A stretch of DNA of 64,000 nucleotides. It comes from Bradyrhizobiaceae bacterium (GTDB lineage Bacteria; Pseudomonadota; Alphaproteobacteria; Rhizobiales; Xanthobacteraceae). The notes under the pieces are model-generated. The model ran no database searches. It was not told the origin of the DNA and saw nothing but the letters and a program-made list of their open reading frames with translations. Below are positions 7,180-14,547 of the stretch, piece after piece. The stretch lies in assembly GCA_020853885.1 (NCBI GenBank), contig JADYXZ010000004.1, positions 124,001-188,000 on the forward strand, read 5' to 3'. The stretch's first letter is position 1, and each line of letters starts with the position of its first letter. The translations under genes and the position numbers were made by a program.

Positions 7180-8430
7180 ATGTCCTTCGAGCCCGCCCGC
7201 GGGCCCTTGCCCCGCCTCCGCGAGATCGTTCCCTCCTTGTCCGCGGTCCACGTCGCCAACGCGGTGGTCGCCTTCGTGTTTGCGGCGTCGGCGCCGGTCG
7301 CGATCATTCTCGGCGTCGGCGTCAAGGGCGGGCTGAGCGAAGTCGAAATGGCTTCGTGGATCTTCGCGGCGTTCGTCGTCAACAGCGTGCTGACGATTGC
7401 GGTTTCGCTCCGCTATCGTATGCCGCTTGCATTCTTCTGGACGATTCCGGGCACGGTGCTGGTTGGCCCCGCGCTCGATCATCTGAGCTTCGCCGAGGTG
7501 GTCGGCGCGTTCCATGCCACCGGCCTGCTCCTGCTCGTGCTCGGGCTCACCGGCTCGGTGCGCCGCGTGATGGCGCGCATTCCGATGCCGATCATCATGG
7601 CGATGGTGGCGGGCGTGTTTCTCCAGTTCGGCCTCGGCTGGATCGGCGCACTGCGCGACGATCTCGCGATCGCGCTGCCGATGACGGCGGCGTTTTTCCT
7701 ATTGCCGCTGTTCCCGCGGTTTGAGCGGCGGGTGCCGGCGATGATCGGCGTGCTCGCGGTGGGCGTCGCGGCCATGCTGCTCACCGGGCGCGGCCCCGTG
7801 CTGGAAAAATCCGCGGCGCTCGCGGCCGGCTGGCAGGGCGCGCTCGCCGTGCCCGGTTTCATCATGCCCGCCTTTTCGCTCCAGGCGATGATCGAACTCG
7901 TCATCCCGCTCGCCGTCACCGTGATCGCGGCGCAGAACGCGCAGGGCATCGCCATCCTGCAGTCGCGCGGGCACGAGCCGCCGATCAACACGATCACCAC
8001 TGCCTGCGGCGTCGGCTCGCTGACCGCCGCGCTGTTCGGCTGTGTGTCGAGCTGCCTGACCGGGCCGGTCAACGCGATCATCTCCGCGGGCGGCGAACGC
8101 GGCACGCAGTACGCCGCCGCGCTCGCGGTGGCGGCGCTTGCGATCCTGTTCGCGCTGTTCGCGCCGCTGTTCACCGCACTGATGCTGGCGACGCCCGCCG
8201 GCTTCATAGCCGCGCTGGCGGGGCTTGCGCTCCTGCGCGTGCTGCAGAGCGCGTTTCAGGTTTCCTTCCGCGGCCGCTTCACCCTCGGCGCGCTGGTGAC
8301 CTTCCTCGTCACCATCGCCGATCATGCGATCTTCAACATCGGCGCGCCGTTCTGGGGCCTCGTGTTTGGTGTGGCGACGAGCTGGCTCCTGGAGCGCGGG
8401 GATTTCGCGGCGGAGAACGGGAAGGGGTGA
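7180..8430 (+). CDS. benE: BenE family benzoate/H+ symporter
   Basis: A 416-residue polytopic membrane protein (about 11-12 hydrophobic segments) with BenE landmarks: ALAFFWTIPGTVLVG (about 88-102), the QNAQGIAILQSRGHEPPIN loop, ACGVGSLTAALFGC and TGPVNAIISAGGERG. BenE proteins import benzoate, probably by proton symport, through the inner membrane. It lies about 44 kb from the box cluster in this window, so benzoate uptake genes appear split between two loci. The start at 7180 fits the family; the upstream hairpin repeats leave little space for a promoter (about 20 bases). The following small gene starts at its stop codon. Confidence 0.88.
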   Translation: MSFEPARGPLPRLREIVPSLSAVHVANAVVAFVFAASAPVAIILGVGVKGGLSEVEMASWIFAAFVVNSVLTIAVSLRYRMPLAFFWTIPGTVLVGPALDHLSFAEVVGAFHATGLLLLVLGLTGSVRRVMARIPMPIIMAMVAGVFLQFGLGWIGALRDDLAIALPMTAAFFLLPLFPRFERRVPAMIGVLAVGVAAMLLTGRGPVLEKSAALAAGWQGALAVPGFIMPAFSLQAMIELVIPLAVTVIAAQNAQGIAILQSRGHEPPINTITTACGVGSLTAALFGCVSSCLTGPVNAIISAGGERGTQYAAALAVAALAILFALFAPLFTALMLATPAGFIAALAGLALLRVLQSAFQVSFRGRFTLGALVTFLVTIADHAIFNIGAPFWGLVFGVATSWLLERGDFAAENGKG

Positions 8431-8744
8431 TGCGGCGAGCCGCCACCTGGAGGGCGGGCGCCTTGTTGACCGGCCTCTGGCAGGGAGCGGGAACATCGGA
8501 CCCCGAGCCGCGTTTTCCTGCCATGCAGGTCGAACAAACCAAGCTGGTCGGTATCGTCGAAATGCCGATGGACGACGAAAGAAAGGCGCTCGCGCTCCTG
8601 TTCGACAACATGCGCTGGGTGTTCTTCTATTCGAGCGAGGCGGAGGACTATGCGCCGCTCGACCTGAAGATCGGCACGACCGTGACCATGACGTTCGATA
8701 CCGACTCGCCCGACGGCGCGACGCTCACAGGGTGGAAGCACTAG
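8430..8744 (+). CDS. small hypothetical protein downstream of benE
   Basis: An ORF of 104 residues whose ATG (8430) overlaps the benE stop as TGATG, with GGAGAACGGGAAGGGG just upstream serving as ribosome site. An internal ATG at 8523 would give a 73-residue protein beginning MQVEQTKLVGIVEMPMDDE. That shorter form looks like the conserved core: a small beta-rich domain with FFYSSEAEDYAPLDLKIGTTVTM. No transmembrane segment or known motif is visible. Coupling to benE suggests co-expression, but its role is unknown and the start is uncertain. Confidence 0.55.
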   Translation: MRRAATWRAGALLTGLWQGAGTSDPEPRFPAMQVEQTKLVGIVEMPMDDERKALALLFDNMRWVFFYSSEAEDYAPLDLKIGTTVTMTFDTDSPDGATLTGWKH

Positions 8745-8851
8745 CTCTCCCCCGGCCGTTTCGATCTCCTGTCAGGATTTTACGGCAGCTCCAACCATGA
8801 GGCCGTTCTTTGTTGAGCCCCGTCGCTCTGGGGCGGGCGATGCGGATGGCG

Positions 8852-9502
8852 TCAGCGATGAACGCGAACCGGCAGCGGCTGCCGCAGCTCGCCCAATGAT
8901 TCGCGGATCACGAGCACCGCGCCTTGCAGCGCGAGCGCGGCCATGATCGTCGCGACGATCACGTCGGGCCATCCGTTTCCGGTGCCGAATACGCCGAGCG
9001 CGGCGAGCAGCACGGCAAGATTTCCAAATACGTCGTTGCGCGTGCAGATCCAGGCCGAGCGCATGTTGGCGTCGCCGTAGCGGTGGGCCCAGAGCAGCGC
9101 AAACGACGCGGCATTGGCCGCCAGCGCGGCGACGCCGACGCCACCCATGGTGAAGGCGTTCGGCAGCGTGCCGTGCGCGGCGTGCCAGATCGCGGTGCCG
9201 ATCACCCACAGGCCGAACACGCCCATGCTGCCGCCCTTTGCGAGCGCGGCCATCGCGCGGTAGCGCAGCGCCATGCCGACCACGAACAGGCTGATCGCGT
9301 AGTTCGCGGCGTCGCCGAGGAAGTCGAGCGCGTCGGCCTGCAGCGAGGCGGAGCCCGCCGCCACGCCCGCGCCGATCTCGACCAGGAACATGATGGCGTT
9401 GATCGCGAGCACGGCCCACAGTACGCGCCGGAAAGCCGGGTTTCCGAGGTGGGGATCAGGCCGATGATCGTGGCTGCAACATTCCGAGCCCATGCCCAAC
9501 AT
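8852..9502 (-). CDS. cation diffusion facilitator (CDF/ZitB-like) transporter, short form
   Basis: A 216-residue membrane protein with six hydrophobic segments and a His/Cys-containing N-terminus (SECCSHDHRPDPH). TM2 carries ADALDFLGDAANY and TM5 TRNDVFGN, corresponding to the paired acidic metal-site positions of CDF exchangers (DxxxD and NDxxxN). The usual cytoplasmic C-terminal domain is missing: the protein ends about 20 residues after TM6, as in short-form CDF proteins. Predicted role is efflux of Zn2+ or another divalent metal in exchange for protons. ATG codons at 9502 and 9493 are both possible. No metal regulator is adjacent. Confidence 0.82.
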   Translation of the reverse strand: MLGMGSECCSHDHRPDPHLGNPAFRRVLWAVLAINAIMFLVEIGAGVAAGSASLQADALDFLGDAANYAISLFVVGMALRYRAMAALAKGGSMGVFGLWVIGTAIWHAAHGTLPNAFTMGGVGVAALAANAASFALLWAHRYGDANMRSAWICTRNDVFGNLAVLLAALGVFGTGNGWPDVIVATIMAALALQGAVLVIRESLGELRQPLPVRVHR

Positions 9503-9590
9503 ATAAAGAAGGACGGGGCCGATACACGATCACGTGCCGGCCTTCTCGATAGCGGGCTGAATGATTTGGGCGAGCCGGGGCCGCAGACCC

Positions 9591-9619
9591 TTGACATTGC
9601 GTGTTATATGATTTAATTC
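9591..9619 (+). promoter_or_regulatory. possible promoter reading into the hairpin array
   Basis: TTGACA (9591-9596) and TAATTC (9614-9619) are separated by 17 bases in an AT-rich island (9591-9630) of an otherwise GC-rich gap. A transcript from here would start near 9626 and run through the structured region. No ORF with a ribosome site follows directly. Confidence 0.35.
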
Positions 9620-9748
9620 CTATATAGCTTTTCGTTCGAACCGGGACTGCAGTGCCGGGGAAGGAGCGAGAAACGGCATGTCTTGAAAAGTTTGCCGCGG
9701 ATTTGATCCGAGGCAGGCGCCGGTTTTCGGAAAGGGCGTGCCGGAAAG

Positions 9749-9872
9749 ATGGAGCGCCCGGAGGCGCCGCCTCTCCTCGCAAGAGAGGCGGAACGCCTCG
9801 CCAGCGTTCCGCGGAGCCTCGCAAGCTCCGCGAGGTGCCTCGCAAGCACCTCGGCGCCTCCCGGCGCTCCAT
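9749..9872. repeat. array of four abutting 7-7-7 hairpins enclosed by a 20-bp outer stem
   Basis: Four 21-base units abut without spacers: 9769-9789, 9790-9810, 9811-9831 and 9832-9852. Each is a perfect 7-bp stem around a 7-base loop. Loops are CTCGCAA (units 1, 3, 4) and CTCGCCA (unit 2). Stems differ completely: GCCTCTC, GGAACGC, GCGGAGC and GAGGTGC. The block is flanked by 20-base arms (9749-9768 and 9853-9872) that pair with one C-C mismatch at position 11, so the whole folds as a five-way junction. A further 9-bp stem (9872-9880 with 9895-9903) and a 7-bp stem (9911-9917 with 9929-9935) follow. Loop conservation with stem covariation shows selection for, or generation of, structure. It may be a ncRNA, a DNA cruciform or a repeat element. 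Confidence 0.9.
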
Positions 9873-9976
9873 TCCCCTTTCAAGGGGTCGGAATAAAGGG
9901 GAAAGGGCGAGCCCGGCCGCCCCAAGACGCCGGGCGGCGGAGCGTTGGCTGTTTGACAGGTGGGGCGGAAAGCGGA

Positions 9977-10261
9977 TTACGCCGCCTTTCGCGCGATTTC
10001 GACCCGGACAGAAAGTCCGGCGCGCGTCGCAAGATTGATCAACGCGTCAAGGCTGAACTTGTTGATGCGGCCGCGCAGGAGATCGTTCATGCGTGGCTGC
10101 GTTAGGCCGAGCTTCTTGGCCGCGGCGGCCTGGGTGCCCTCCCACGCCGCGACGGCTTCGCGGATCGCGATCATCATTTCCGCACGCGCTTTCATATTGG
10201 CTGTTGCCGCGCGCGACGGCTCGATCGCATCCCACACGCTGGCGAACCGTTGTTTCTTCAT
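9977..10261 (-). CDS. HigA-like XRE antitoxin
   Basis: The ATG at 10261 overlaps the toxin stop (ATGA), giving 94 residues. The N-terminus is MKKQRFASVWDAIEPS, and a helix-turn-helix occupies about residues 40-80: TQAAAAKKLGLTQPRMNDLLRGRINKFSLDALINLA. This matches XRE-family antitoxins paired with Gp49/RelE-like toxins. It is expected to bind and neutralise the toxin and to repress the operon, probably at the palindrome 10599-10614. The frame open to 10468 upstream is a shadow of the toxin gene. Confidence 0.83.
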   Translation of the reverse strand: MKKQRFASVWDAIEPSRAATANMKARAEMMIAIREAVAAWEGTQAAAAKKLGLTQPRMNDLLRGRINKFSLDALINLATRAGLSVRVEIARKAA

Positions 10262-10587
10262 CGCGATGCTCCGCGTTTCAATTCCCTGAGCCGCGATCTC
10301 GCGAGATTGAGGTCGCGCGGTGAAGTGCGCGGCGTTTTCTTCCGAAAGGCATGCAGCACGTAGACAACCTCCGCGAAGGCCGCGACATAGACGATGCGAA
10401 ACGCGCCGGATGCGTCGCGCACGCGTATTTCCCTGACGCCCGAGCCGATCGTCGTCATCGGCTTCCAATCGTCCGGATCAAGCCCACGCTGTACGCGGTC
10501 GATCTGAAATCCGGCACTCCGTCGTGGTCGTTCCGGAAACGCGCGCAGGCGATCGAGCGAGTCTCCGAGAAAGATCACTGGCTTCAT
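10258..10587 (-). CDS. RelE/HigB-like toxin (Gp49 family)
   Basis: A 109-residue protein: MKPVIFLGDSLDRLRAFPE, a central DDWKPMTTIGSGVREIRVRD, then FRIVYVAAFAEVVYVLHAFRKKTPRTSP. The segment REIRVRD...RIVYV...VLHAFRKKT is the core strand pattern and basic catalytic surface of the HigB/Gp49 (DUF891) branch of RelE-fold mRNA interferases. Toxin precedes antitoxin with a four-base overlap, as in higBA. Expected activity is ribosome-dependent mRNA cleavage. It is separated by about 120 bases from the DUF2188 gene upstream. Confidence 0.85.
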   Translation of the reverse strand: MKPVIFLGDSLDRLRAFPERPRRSAGFQIDRVQRGLDPDDWKPMTTIGSGVREIRVRDASGAFRIVYVAAFAEVVYVLHAFRKKTPRTSPRDLNLARSRLRELKRGASR

Positions 10588-10598
10588 TTGGGAAATTT

Positions 10599-10614
10599 AT
10601 ATCAGTTTTGATAT
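10599..10614. promoter_or_regulatory. operator-like palindrome upstream of higBA
   Basis: ATATCA-GTTT-TGATAT is a perfect 6-4-6 inverted repeat 12 bases upstream of the toxin start, in a locally AT-rich segment (10588-10625). It is a plausible binding site for the XRE antitoxin. Confidence 0.45.
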
Positions 10615-10711
10615 CGTAAATCAAGGAGCGATGCTGTGGCGCACTTCCTGCGAAAGCGGATGCTGCGGAAGAGAAAAGGAACGGCGATGCTTGGCGCCGC
10701 TCAGACACTGC

Positions 10712-10957
10712 TCACTCGCTGTCCTTGACGCCCGTTTCCGGCCGGTCGGTGCCGCGCGAGGTTTCGGTGTGCCACTTGCCCTGCTCGTCCTCCCACTGGA
10801 TGTCGTGGGTCGTGTCGGGAAGCCGCTGCTCCGCGGCCGCGCGGCGCGCGGCCTCGAGCGCCTGCTCGTGGGTGGGAAACGGCTCGGAGAACACGCCATC
10901 GACCTTGTAGGCCCAGCCTTCGTCGTGCCGGACGATCTCGTAAATCACTTTCGCCAT
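10712..10957 (-). CDS. DUF2188 family small protein
   Basis: An 81-residue protein from ATG 10957 (AGGTG ribosome site). It starts MAKVIYEIVRHDEGWAYKVDG, continues EPFPTHEQALEAARRAAAEQ and has IQWEDEQGKWHTE near the C-terminus. This order (beta strand, GWAYK, helix, then the I-WEDE/GKWH motif) is that of DUF2188 proteins, small soluble proteins of unknown function widespread in Proteobacteria. The C-terminal tail (SRGTDRPETGVKDSE) looks disordered. The frame to 11080 upstream has no start or pattern worth preferring. Confidence 0.75.
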   Translation of the reverse strand: MAKVIYEIVRHDEGWAYKVDGVFSEPFPTHEQALEAARRAAAEQRLPDTTHDIQWEDEQGKWHTETSRGTDRPETGVKDSE

Positions 10958-11105
10958 GGAACACCTCGCGCGTGAGCATGGGCAACGATCTTGAACGATT
11001 TTGGCCGCGCCGGGTTGCAGCCCGCGGCCAGCATCCCGGCGGAGCGTGATCGTAGCACTTCGTTCGGGATGGGCATCCATGGGCGCTCAGGAGCTATTCC
11101 ACTCT

Positions 11106-11136
11106 CGTCATGCCCGGGCTTGGCCCGGCCATGACG
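11106..11136. repeat. CGTCATGCCCGGG-type hairpin repeat
   Basis: CGTCATGCCCGGGC...GGCCATGACG forms an imperfect stem between the DUF2188 and TetR genes. It is of the short extragenic palindrome type common in Bradyrhizobium-like genomes, and may act in either direction as a transcription-end structure. Confidence 0.5.
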
Positions 11137-11183
11137 GAGAAAAAGAGTAGGCGCTCGCTTCGCAGCGTCCCGGATAACAAAGA

Positions 11184-11759
11184 TCAGTCGAGCGCCGCCC
11201 GTGCGGCGGCGGCGATCACCGGGTCGAGCTCGGCGGGCGGCGTCGCCTGCGGAAGAAAGACGCGCACGGCGCCGTAGGGAATGCCGATCAGCGCCACCGT
11301 AAGCCGCTCGCGGCCGCGCTTGTCGTTCGGCAGCAGGCGGCGGGCGGCGTCGCCGAGGCCCTTCTGCAGATCCGAGGAGAGGCGGGCGGCGCGGGCACGC
11401 GGCCCCTCCGGCGCTTCGTCGAGGAATTCGTCGCGGCGGTGCGCGAGCAGGACGACGCCGGCGGCGTGGTTCGCGCGGGCGAAACGCGGCGTGACGAGCG
11501 CAACGTCGGCTGCGGCCTCGCGCGTGCCGGCGGCGGCGAGCGCCGGCAAAAATTGTTCGGCGAAGGCTTGCGCGGCGGCGATCCAGACCTCAGCTAACAG
11601 CGCGGCGCGGGAAGGGACGCGGTGATAGACCGACCCCACCGGCACGCCGGCCTCCCTGGCGATGGCGTTGATCGTGGTCCGGCCGGGGCCGAGCTTCGCC
11701 GCCACCCGGGCGGCGGCGGCCACCAGGTCGGCATCGGAAATATGCGCCTTGCGCCCCAT
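11184..11759 (-). CDS. TetR family transcriptional regulator
   Basis: A 191-residue protein from ATG 11759 (GAGGT ribosome site). The N-terminal helix-turn-helix is clear: GRKAHISDADLVAAAARVAA, then RTTINAIAREAGVPVGSVYHRVPSRAALLAEVW, a TetR recognition helix with the usual YH/YxxFxS-like end. The C-terminal ligand domain is Ala-rich and helical (FLPALAAAGTREAAADVALV). The ligand and targets are unknown; no transporter or enzyme is directly divergent. An AT-rich palindrome lies 33 bases upstream and may be its own operator. A TTG codon at 11789 would add 10 residues and is less likely. Confidence 0.85.
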   Translation of the reverse strand: MGRKAHISDADLVAAAARVAAKLGPGRTTINAIAREAGVPVGSVYHRVPSRAALLAEVWIAAAQAFAEQFLPALAAAGTREAAADVALVTPRFARANHAAGVVLLAHRRDEFLDEAPEGPRARAARLSSDLQKGLGDAARRLLPNDKRGRERLTVALIGIPYGAVRVFLPQATPPAELDPVIAAAARAALD

Positions 11760-11792
11760 GTGCGACCTCGAATCGCTGAGCAGCGCCAATAT

Positions 11793-11806
11793 AGAATAAT
11801 AATTCT
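11793..11806. promoter_or_regulatory. possible TetR operator
   Basis: AGAAT-AATA-ATTCT is a perfect 5-4-5 inverted repeat within a very AT-rich tract (11790-11835) directly upstream of the tetR start. It is a plausible autoregulatory site overlapping the promoter. Confidence 0.35.
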
Positions 11807-11939
11807 AATTCTTATGCTCTAATAATTTTGCAGTTTATCACTTAGCCGTGTGCAGACTTGTTTGGACGGGATGAGGAACCCAGGTCCTTAATACGCGTTA
11901 ACGCGGGGTCCCGGCGTGCACTGCCGGAGCGAGGCGAGG

Positions 11940-12008
11940 ATGATCAGTTCTCCCTACGTCGCAACCGCGCTTGCTCTTGGATTCGTGCTCGGCGTCTTTC
12001 TGATCTGA
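11940..12008 (+). CDS. possible 22-aa hydrophobic peptide
   Basis: A short frame with a strong Shine-Dalgarno (GGAGCGAGGCGAGG directly before ATG 11940) encodes MISSPYVATALALGFVLGVF plus two more residues, nearly all hydrophobic: one membrane-spanning helix. It is followed 63 bases later by a strong intrinsic terminator (12072-12109), so a compact transcript of about 150-250 bases carrying only this peptide is plausible. It lies between tetR (divergent) and thyA. No family is recognised and the evidence is positional only. Confidence 0.4.
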   Translation: MISSPYVATALALGFVLGVFLI

Positions 12009-12071
12009 CGCCAGGCCGGAGACGCTGCTCGCGGCACTCCCCCCAGCCCCCGCTGCCGCAGCGGCGAAGTG

Positions 12072-12109
12072 GCGTCCCGGGTTGACCCCGACCCGGGACG
12101 CTTTCTTTT
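12072..12109 (+). terminator. rho-independent terminator
   Basis: An 11-bp perfect stem, GCGTCCCGGGT (12072-12082) with ACCCGGGACGC (12091-12101), around an eight-base loop, followed by TTTCTTTT. Together these are a textbook intrinsic terminator in the plus direction. It ends whatever transcript covers 11940-12008, well before thyA. Confidence 0.85.
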
Positions 12110-12204
12110 GCGCTTCCGGAGAATCGAAGTATCGGGGAGGAACGGTTGATTTCGTTGGCAGCGGCTTTTTTCGTGCCGTCGCGTAAGCCAGAATCCGGTT
12201 CACG

Positions 12205-12999
12205 ATGCGCCAGTATCTCGACCTCCTCGATCACATCCTTTCCCGCGGCGTGCGCAAGGACGACCGCACGGGCACCGGCACGCTCGCCGTGTTCGGCCAC
12301 CAGATGCGGTTCGACCTCGCGCAGGGCTTCCCGCTCGTCACCACGAAGAAGCTGCACCTGAAGGCGATCGTGCACGAGCTGCTGTGGTTCCTCGCCGGCG
12401 ACACCAATGTGAAATATCTGCACGACCACGGCGTCACGATCTGGGACGAGTGGGCCGGCACGGACGGCGAGCTCGGCCCGGTCTACGGCCAGCAATGGCG
12501 TTCCTGGGCCGCGCCCGACGGCCGCGCCATCGACCAGATGGCGGAGGTGCTCGCCGAGATCCGCCGCAATCCGAATTCGCGGCGGCTGATCGTGAGCGCG
12601 TGGAACCCGGCGGACATCCCGCGGATGGCGCTCGCGCCGTGCCATTGCCTGTTCCAGTTCAACGTCGCCGGCGGCAAGGTTTCGTGCCAGCTCTACCAGC
12701 GCTCGGGCGACGTCTTCCTCGGCGTGCCGTTCAACATCGCGTCCTATGCGCTCTTGACGCAGATGGTCGCGCAGGTGACGGGCTATGCGCCGGGCGAATT
12801 CATCCACACGCTCGGCGACGCGCACCTCTATCTCAATCACCTCGAGCAGGCGCGGCTGCAGCTCACCCGCGCGCCGCGCGCGCTGCCGCGCCTCAAGCTC
12901 AATCCGGCGGTGAAGGATCTTTTTGCGTTCCGCTACGAAGACATCGCCTTCGAGGGCTACGATCCGCATCCGCTGATCAAGGCGGAAGTGGCGGTGTAG
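12205..12999 (+). CDS. thyA: thymidylate synthase
   Basis: At 264 residues it has exactly the length of E. coli ThyA, with the same landmarks: [17 protein letters not shown] (dUMP phosphate Arg), [11 protein letters not shown], the nucleophile Cys146 in [10 protein letters not shown], and [23 protein letters not shown] (dUMP/folate site). It methylates dUMP to dTMP with 5,10-methylenetetrahydrofolate in the cytosol. The ATG at 12205 matches the family start MRQYLDLL. The GST gene follows 28 bases downstream. Dihydrofolate reductase, a common neighbour, is not in the window. Confidence 0.97.
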   Translation: MRQYLDLLDHILSRGVRKDDRTGTGTLAVFGHQMRFDLAQGFPLVTTKKLHLKAIVHELLWFLAGDTNVKYLHDHGVTIWDEWAGTDGELGPVYGQQWRSWAAPDGRAIDQMAEVLAEIRRNPNSRRLIVSAWNPADIPRMALAPCHCLFQFNVAGGKVSCQLYQRSGDVFLGVPFNIASYALLTQMVAQVTGYAPGEFIHTLGDAHLYLNHLEQARLQLTRAPRALPRLKLNPAVKDLFAFRYEDIAFEGYDPHPLIKAEVAV

Positions 13000-13027
13000 C
13001 GCGGCAGGCGCATGAGTAGGGGGTAAC

Positions 13028-13633
13028 GTGTTGAAGCTGTACTGGGCCCCGCAGACGCGTTCGTTCTCGGCGCTCTGGGTTCTCGAAGAGGCGGGCGTTC
13101 CCTATGAGAAGGAGCTCGTGGACATCCGCTCCGGCGTGCAGGACACGCCGGCCTATCGCAGGATCAATCTGATGGGAAAAGTGCCGGCCTTGCGGGACGG
13201 CGACATGATCGTCGCCGAACAGGGCGCCGTGTGCGCCTGGGTCGCCGACCGCTTCCCGGAAGCAGGACTCGCGCCCTCGATCGACGATCCGAAGCGGGGC
13301 GCCTACCTGCGCTGGCTGTTCTTCGCCGGCAACTGCATCGAGCCCGCCTACATGCAGAAATTCTCCGGCTGGAGCACGGTGAAGTCGCGTGCCGGCTGGG
13401 GCAATTACGAGCTCGTGGTCGACGTGCTCGACGACGCGGTGAAAGAGGGACCGTGGGTTCTTGGCGAGCGGTTCAGCGCCGCCGACGTCATGATCGGCGG
13501 CGGCGTCTATTTCGGGATGGCATTCGGGGTGCTGCCGGAGCGACCGTCGTTTGCCGCCTACCGGGAGCGCTGCGTTGCGCGGCCGGCGTTCCAGCGCACG
13601 CTCGCGATCGAACAGGAAGCGGCTTCGTCCTGA
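13028..13633 (+). CDS. glutathione S-transferase family protein
   Basis: A 201-residue GST-fold protein with a GTG start after GGGGG. The thioredoxin-like N-terminal domain includes KLYWAPQTRSFSALWVLEEAGVPYE and INLMGKVPALRDGD; the cis-Pro and the loop before the Glu-Gln pair (VAEQGAVCAWV) that contacts the glutathione glycine side are present. The all-helical C-terminal domain ends with WVLGERFSAADVMIGGGVYFGMAFG, the usual N-capping motif. The substrate is unknown. It follows thyA closely, and a GC-rich hairpin sits just after its stop. Confidence 0.87.
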   Translation: MLKLYWAPQTRSFSALWVLEEAGVPYEKELVDIRSGVQDTPAYRRINLMGKVPALRDGDMIVAEQGAVCAWVADRFPEAGLAPSIDDPKRGAYLRWLFFAGNCIEPAYMQKFSGWSTVKSRAGWGNYELVVDVLDDAVKEGPWVLGERFSAADVMIGGGVYFGMAFGVLPERPSFAAYRERCVARPAFQRTLAIEQEAASS

Positions 13634-13648
13634 TCCTGCAAGAAGAAC

Positions 13649-13668
13649 GGGCCGCCCGTGGGCGGCCC
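13649..13668. terminator. GC-rich hairpin between convergent GST and Spy-like genes
   Basis: GGGCCGCCC pairs with GGGCGGCCC around two bases, in the 67-base gap between two convergent genes. No strong T-run follows, so it may be a weak bidirectional terminator. Confidence 0.5.
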
Positions 13669-13700
13669 GCCAGTTTGCGTAGGAGGGGAGAGGTCTTCGG

Positions 13701-14387
13701 TCAGAGGCGCTCGGCACCCGCCGGGACGCCGTATTGGAAATTGGTGCGCTGACGCCAGCCGGGGCCGCGCTCGTCGTCACCGCGCGGGCCCATTCCCGGA
13801 CCCATGTGGCCGGGACCCATGCCGTGTCGCGGGCCCATTTGGCCAGGGCCCATGCCGGGGTGGCGGCCCTCGTCGCCCAAATCTCCGTGGCGGCGCCAGC
13901 CGCGGTCTTCGTGATGCTTGCCGCGCATTCCGTGCATGCCGCGCTGCGCGAGCGCGTCGAAGCGGCGCTTCTGCGCGTCGTCAAGCGACTGGTAGAGCGG
14001 GTCGGCGGCGTCGGCGAGGCGCTTCAGGTCGGTGCCGGTCTCCGACATGAAGTCGGCGCCGCGGCGCATACGTTCGATCGGGTTCGGCACATCCTGGCGG
14101 TCGCGGCGCTCGGCGCGGAACTGCTCGCGGCGGTCGATGCGCTTCTTGGCGAGATCGTTCAACGCGGCTTCGACCGGCGGCCAGAGCTTTTCCTGCTCGG
14201 CGGAGAGCTTGAGGCCGGCCTTTAGCGCGGCGATCCGCGCATCGGCAAAGGCGCTCATGTCGTCGGCGTTCATCTGATGCCAGCGGCCGTGACGCCAGCC
14301 ATCGCCGTGCGCATAAGCCTTGTAGGCGACGGCGGATCCGCCTGCGAGGAAGACGGCTGCGGCCGCTATGAGCAAAGCCTTTTTCAT
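13701..14387 (-). CDS. Spy/CpxP-like periplasmic protein (LTxxQ family)
   Basis: A 228-residue protein with a signal peptide (MKKALLIAAAAVFLAGGSAVA). It continues with His-rich HGDGWRHGRWHQ, then a helical region with the LTxxQ-type motif LKLSAEQEKLW and the repeat-like DPLYQSLDDAQKRRFDALAQ. Both recall Spy/CpxP chaperones and their metal-sensing relatives. The C-terminus (about 165-215) is a low-complexity Met/Gly/His/Pro tract (GMGPGQMGPRHGMGPGHMG) that could bind metals such as copper. Predicted role is periplasmic holdase or metal-stress protein. It lies downstream of the fumarase gene on the same strand, 160 bases away. Exact function is inferred only. Confidence 0.75.
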   Translation of the reverse strand: MKKALLIAAAAVFLAGGSAVAYKAYAHGDGWRHGRWHQMNADDMSAFADARIAALKAGLKLSAEQEKLWPPVEAALNDLAKKRIDRREQFRAERRDRQDVPNPIERMRRGADFMSETGTDLKRLADAADPLYQSLDDAQKRRFDALAQRGMHGMRGKHHEDRGWRRHGDLGDEGRHPGMGPGQMGPRHGMGPGHMGPGMGPRGDDERGPGWRQRTNFQYGVPAGAERL

Positions 14388-14547
14388 GGATCGCGTTCCT
14401 TTCGATGAGCGGAAGCGCTCAATTCAGTGACGCGATCATGCGAACAGGCGGGAACCCGTTCAAATGAATCTTCAGTAATGCGGATGAAACTTTTTTAATG
14501 TGACGGAAAGATTCGGGTAACCGTTGCGGCGGAAAAGCGGCGCCGCA

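Noticed and set aside
9749-9872. CRISPR array with 21-base units
   Set aside because: No constant repeat separated by unique spacers: only the 7-base loop is constant, and each unit is self-complementary.
9620-9925. Minus-strand frame with 7-residue repeats (GACEAPR) across the hairpin array
   Set aside because: The 21-base period keeps all frames open and makes an apparent heptad peptide repeat. Stem covariation and a 20-bp enclosing stem explain the sequence better than coding.
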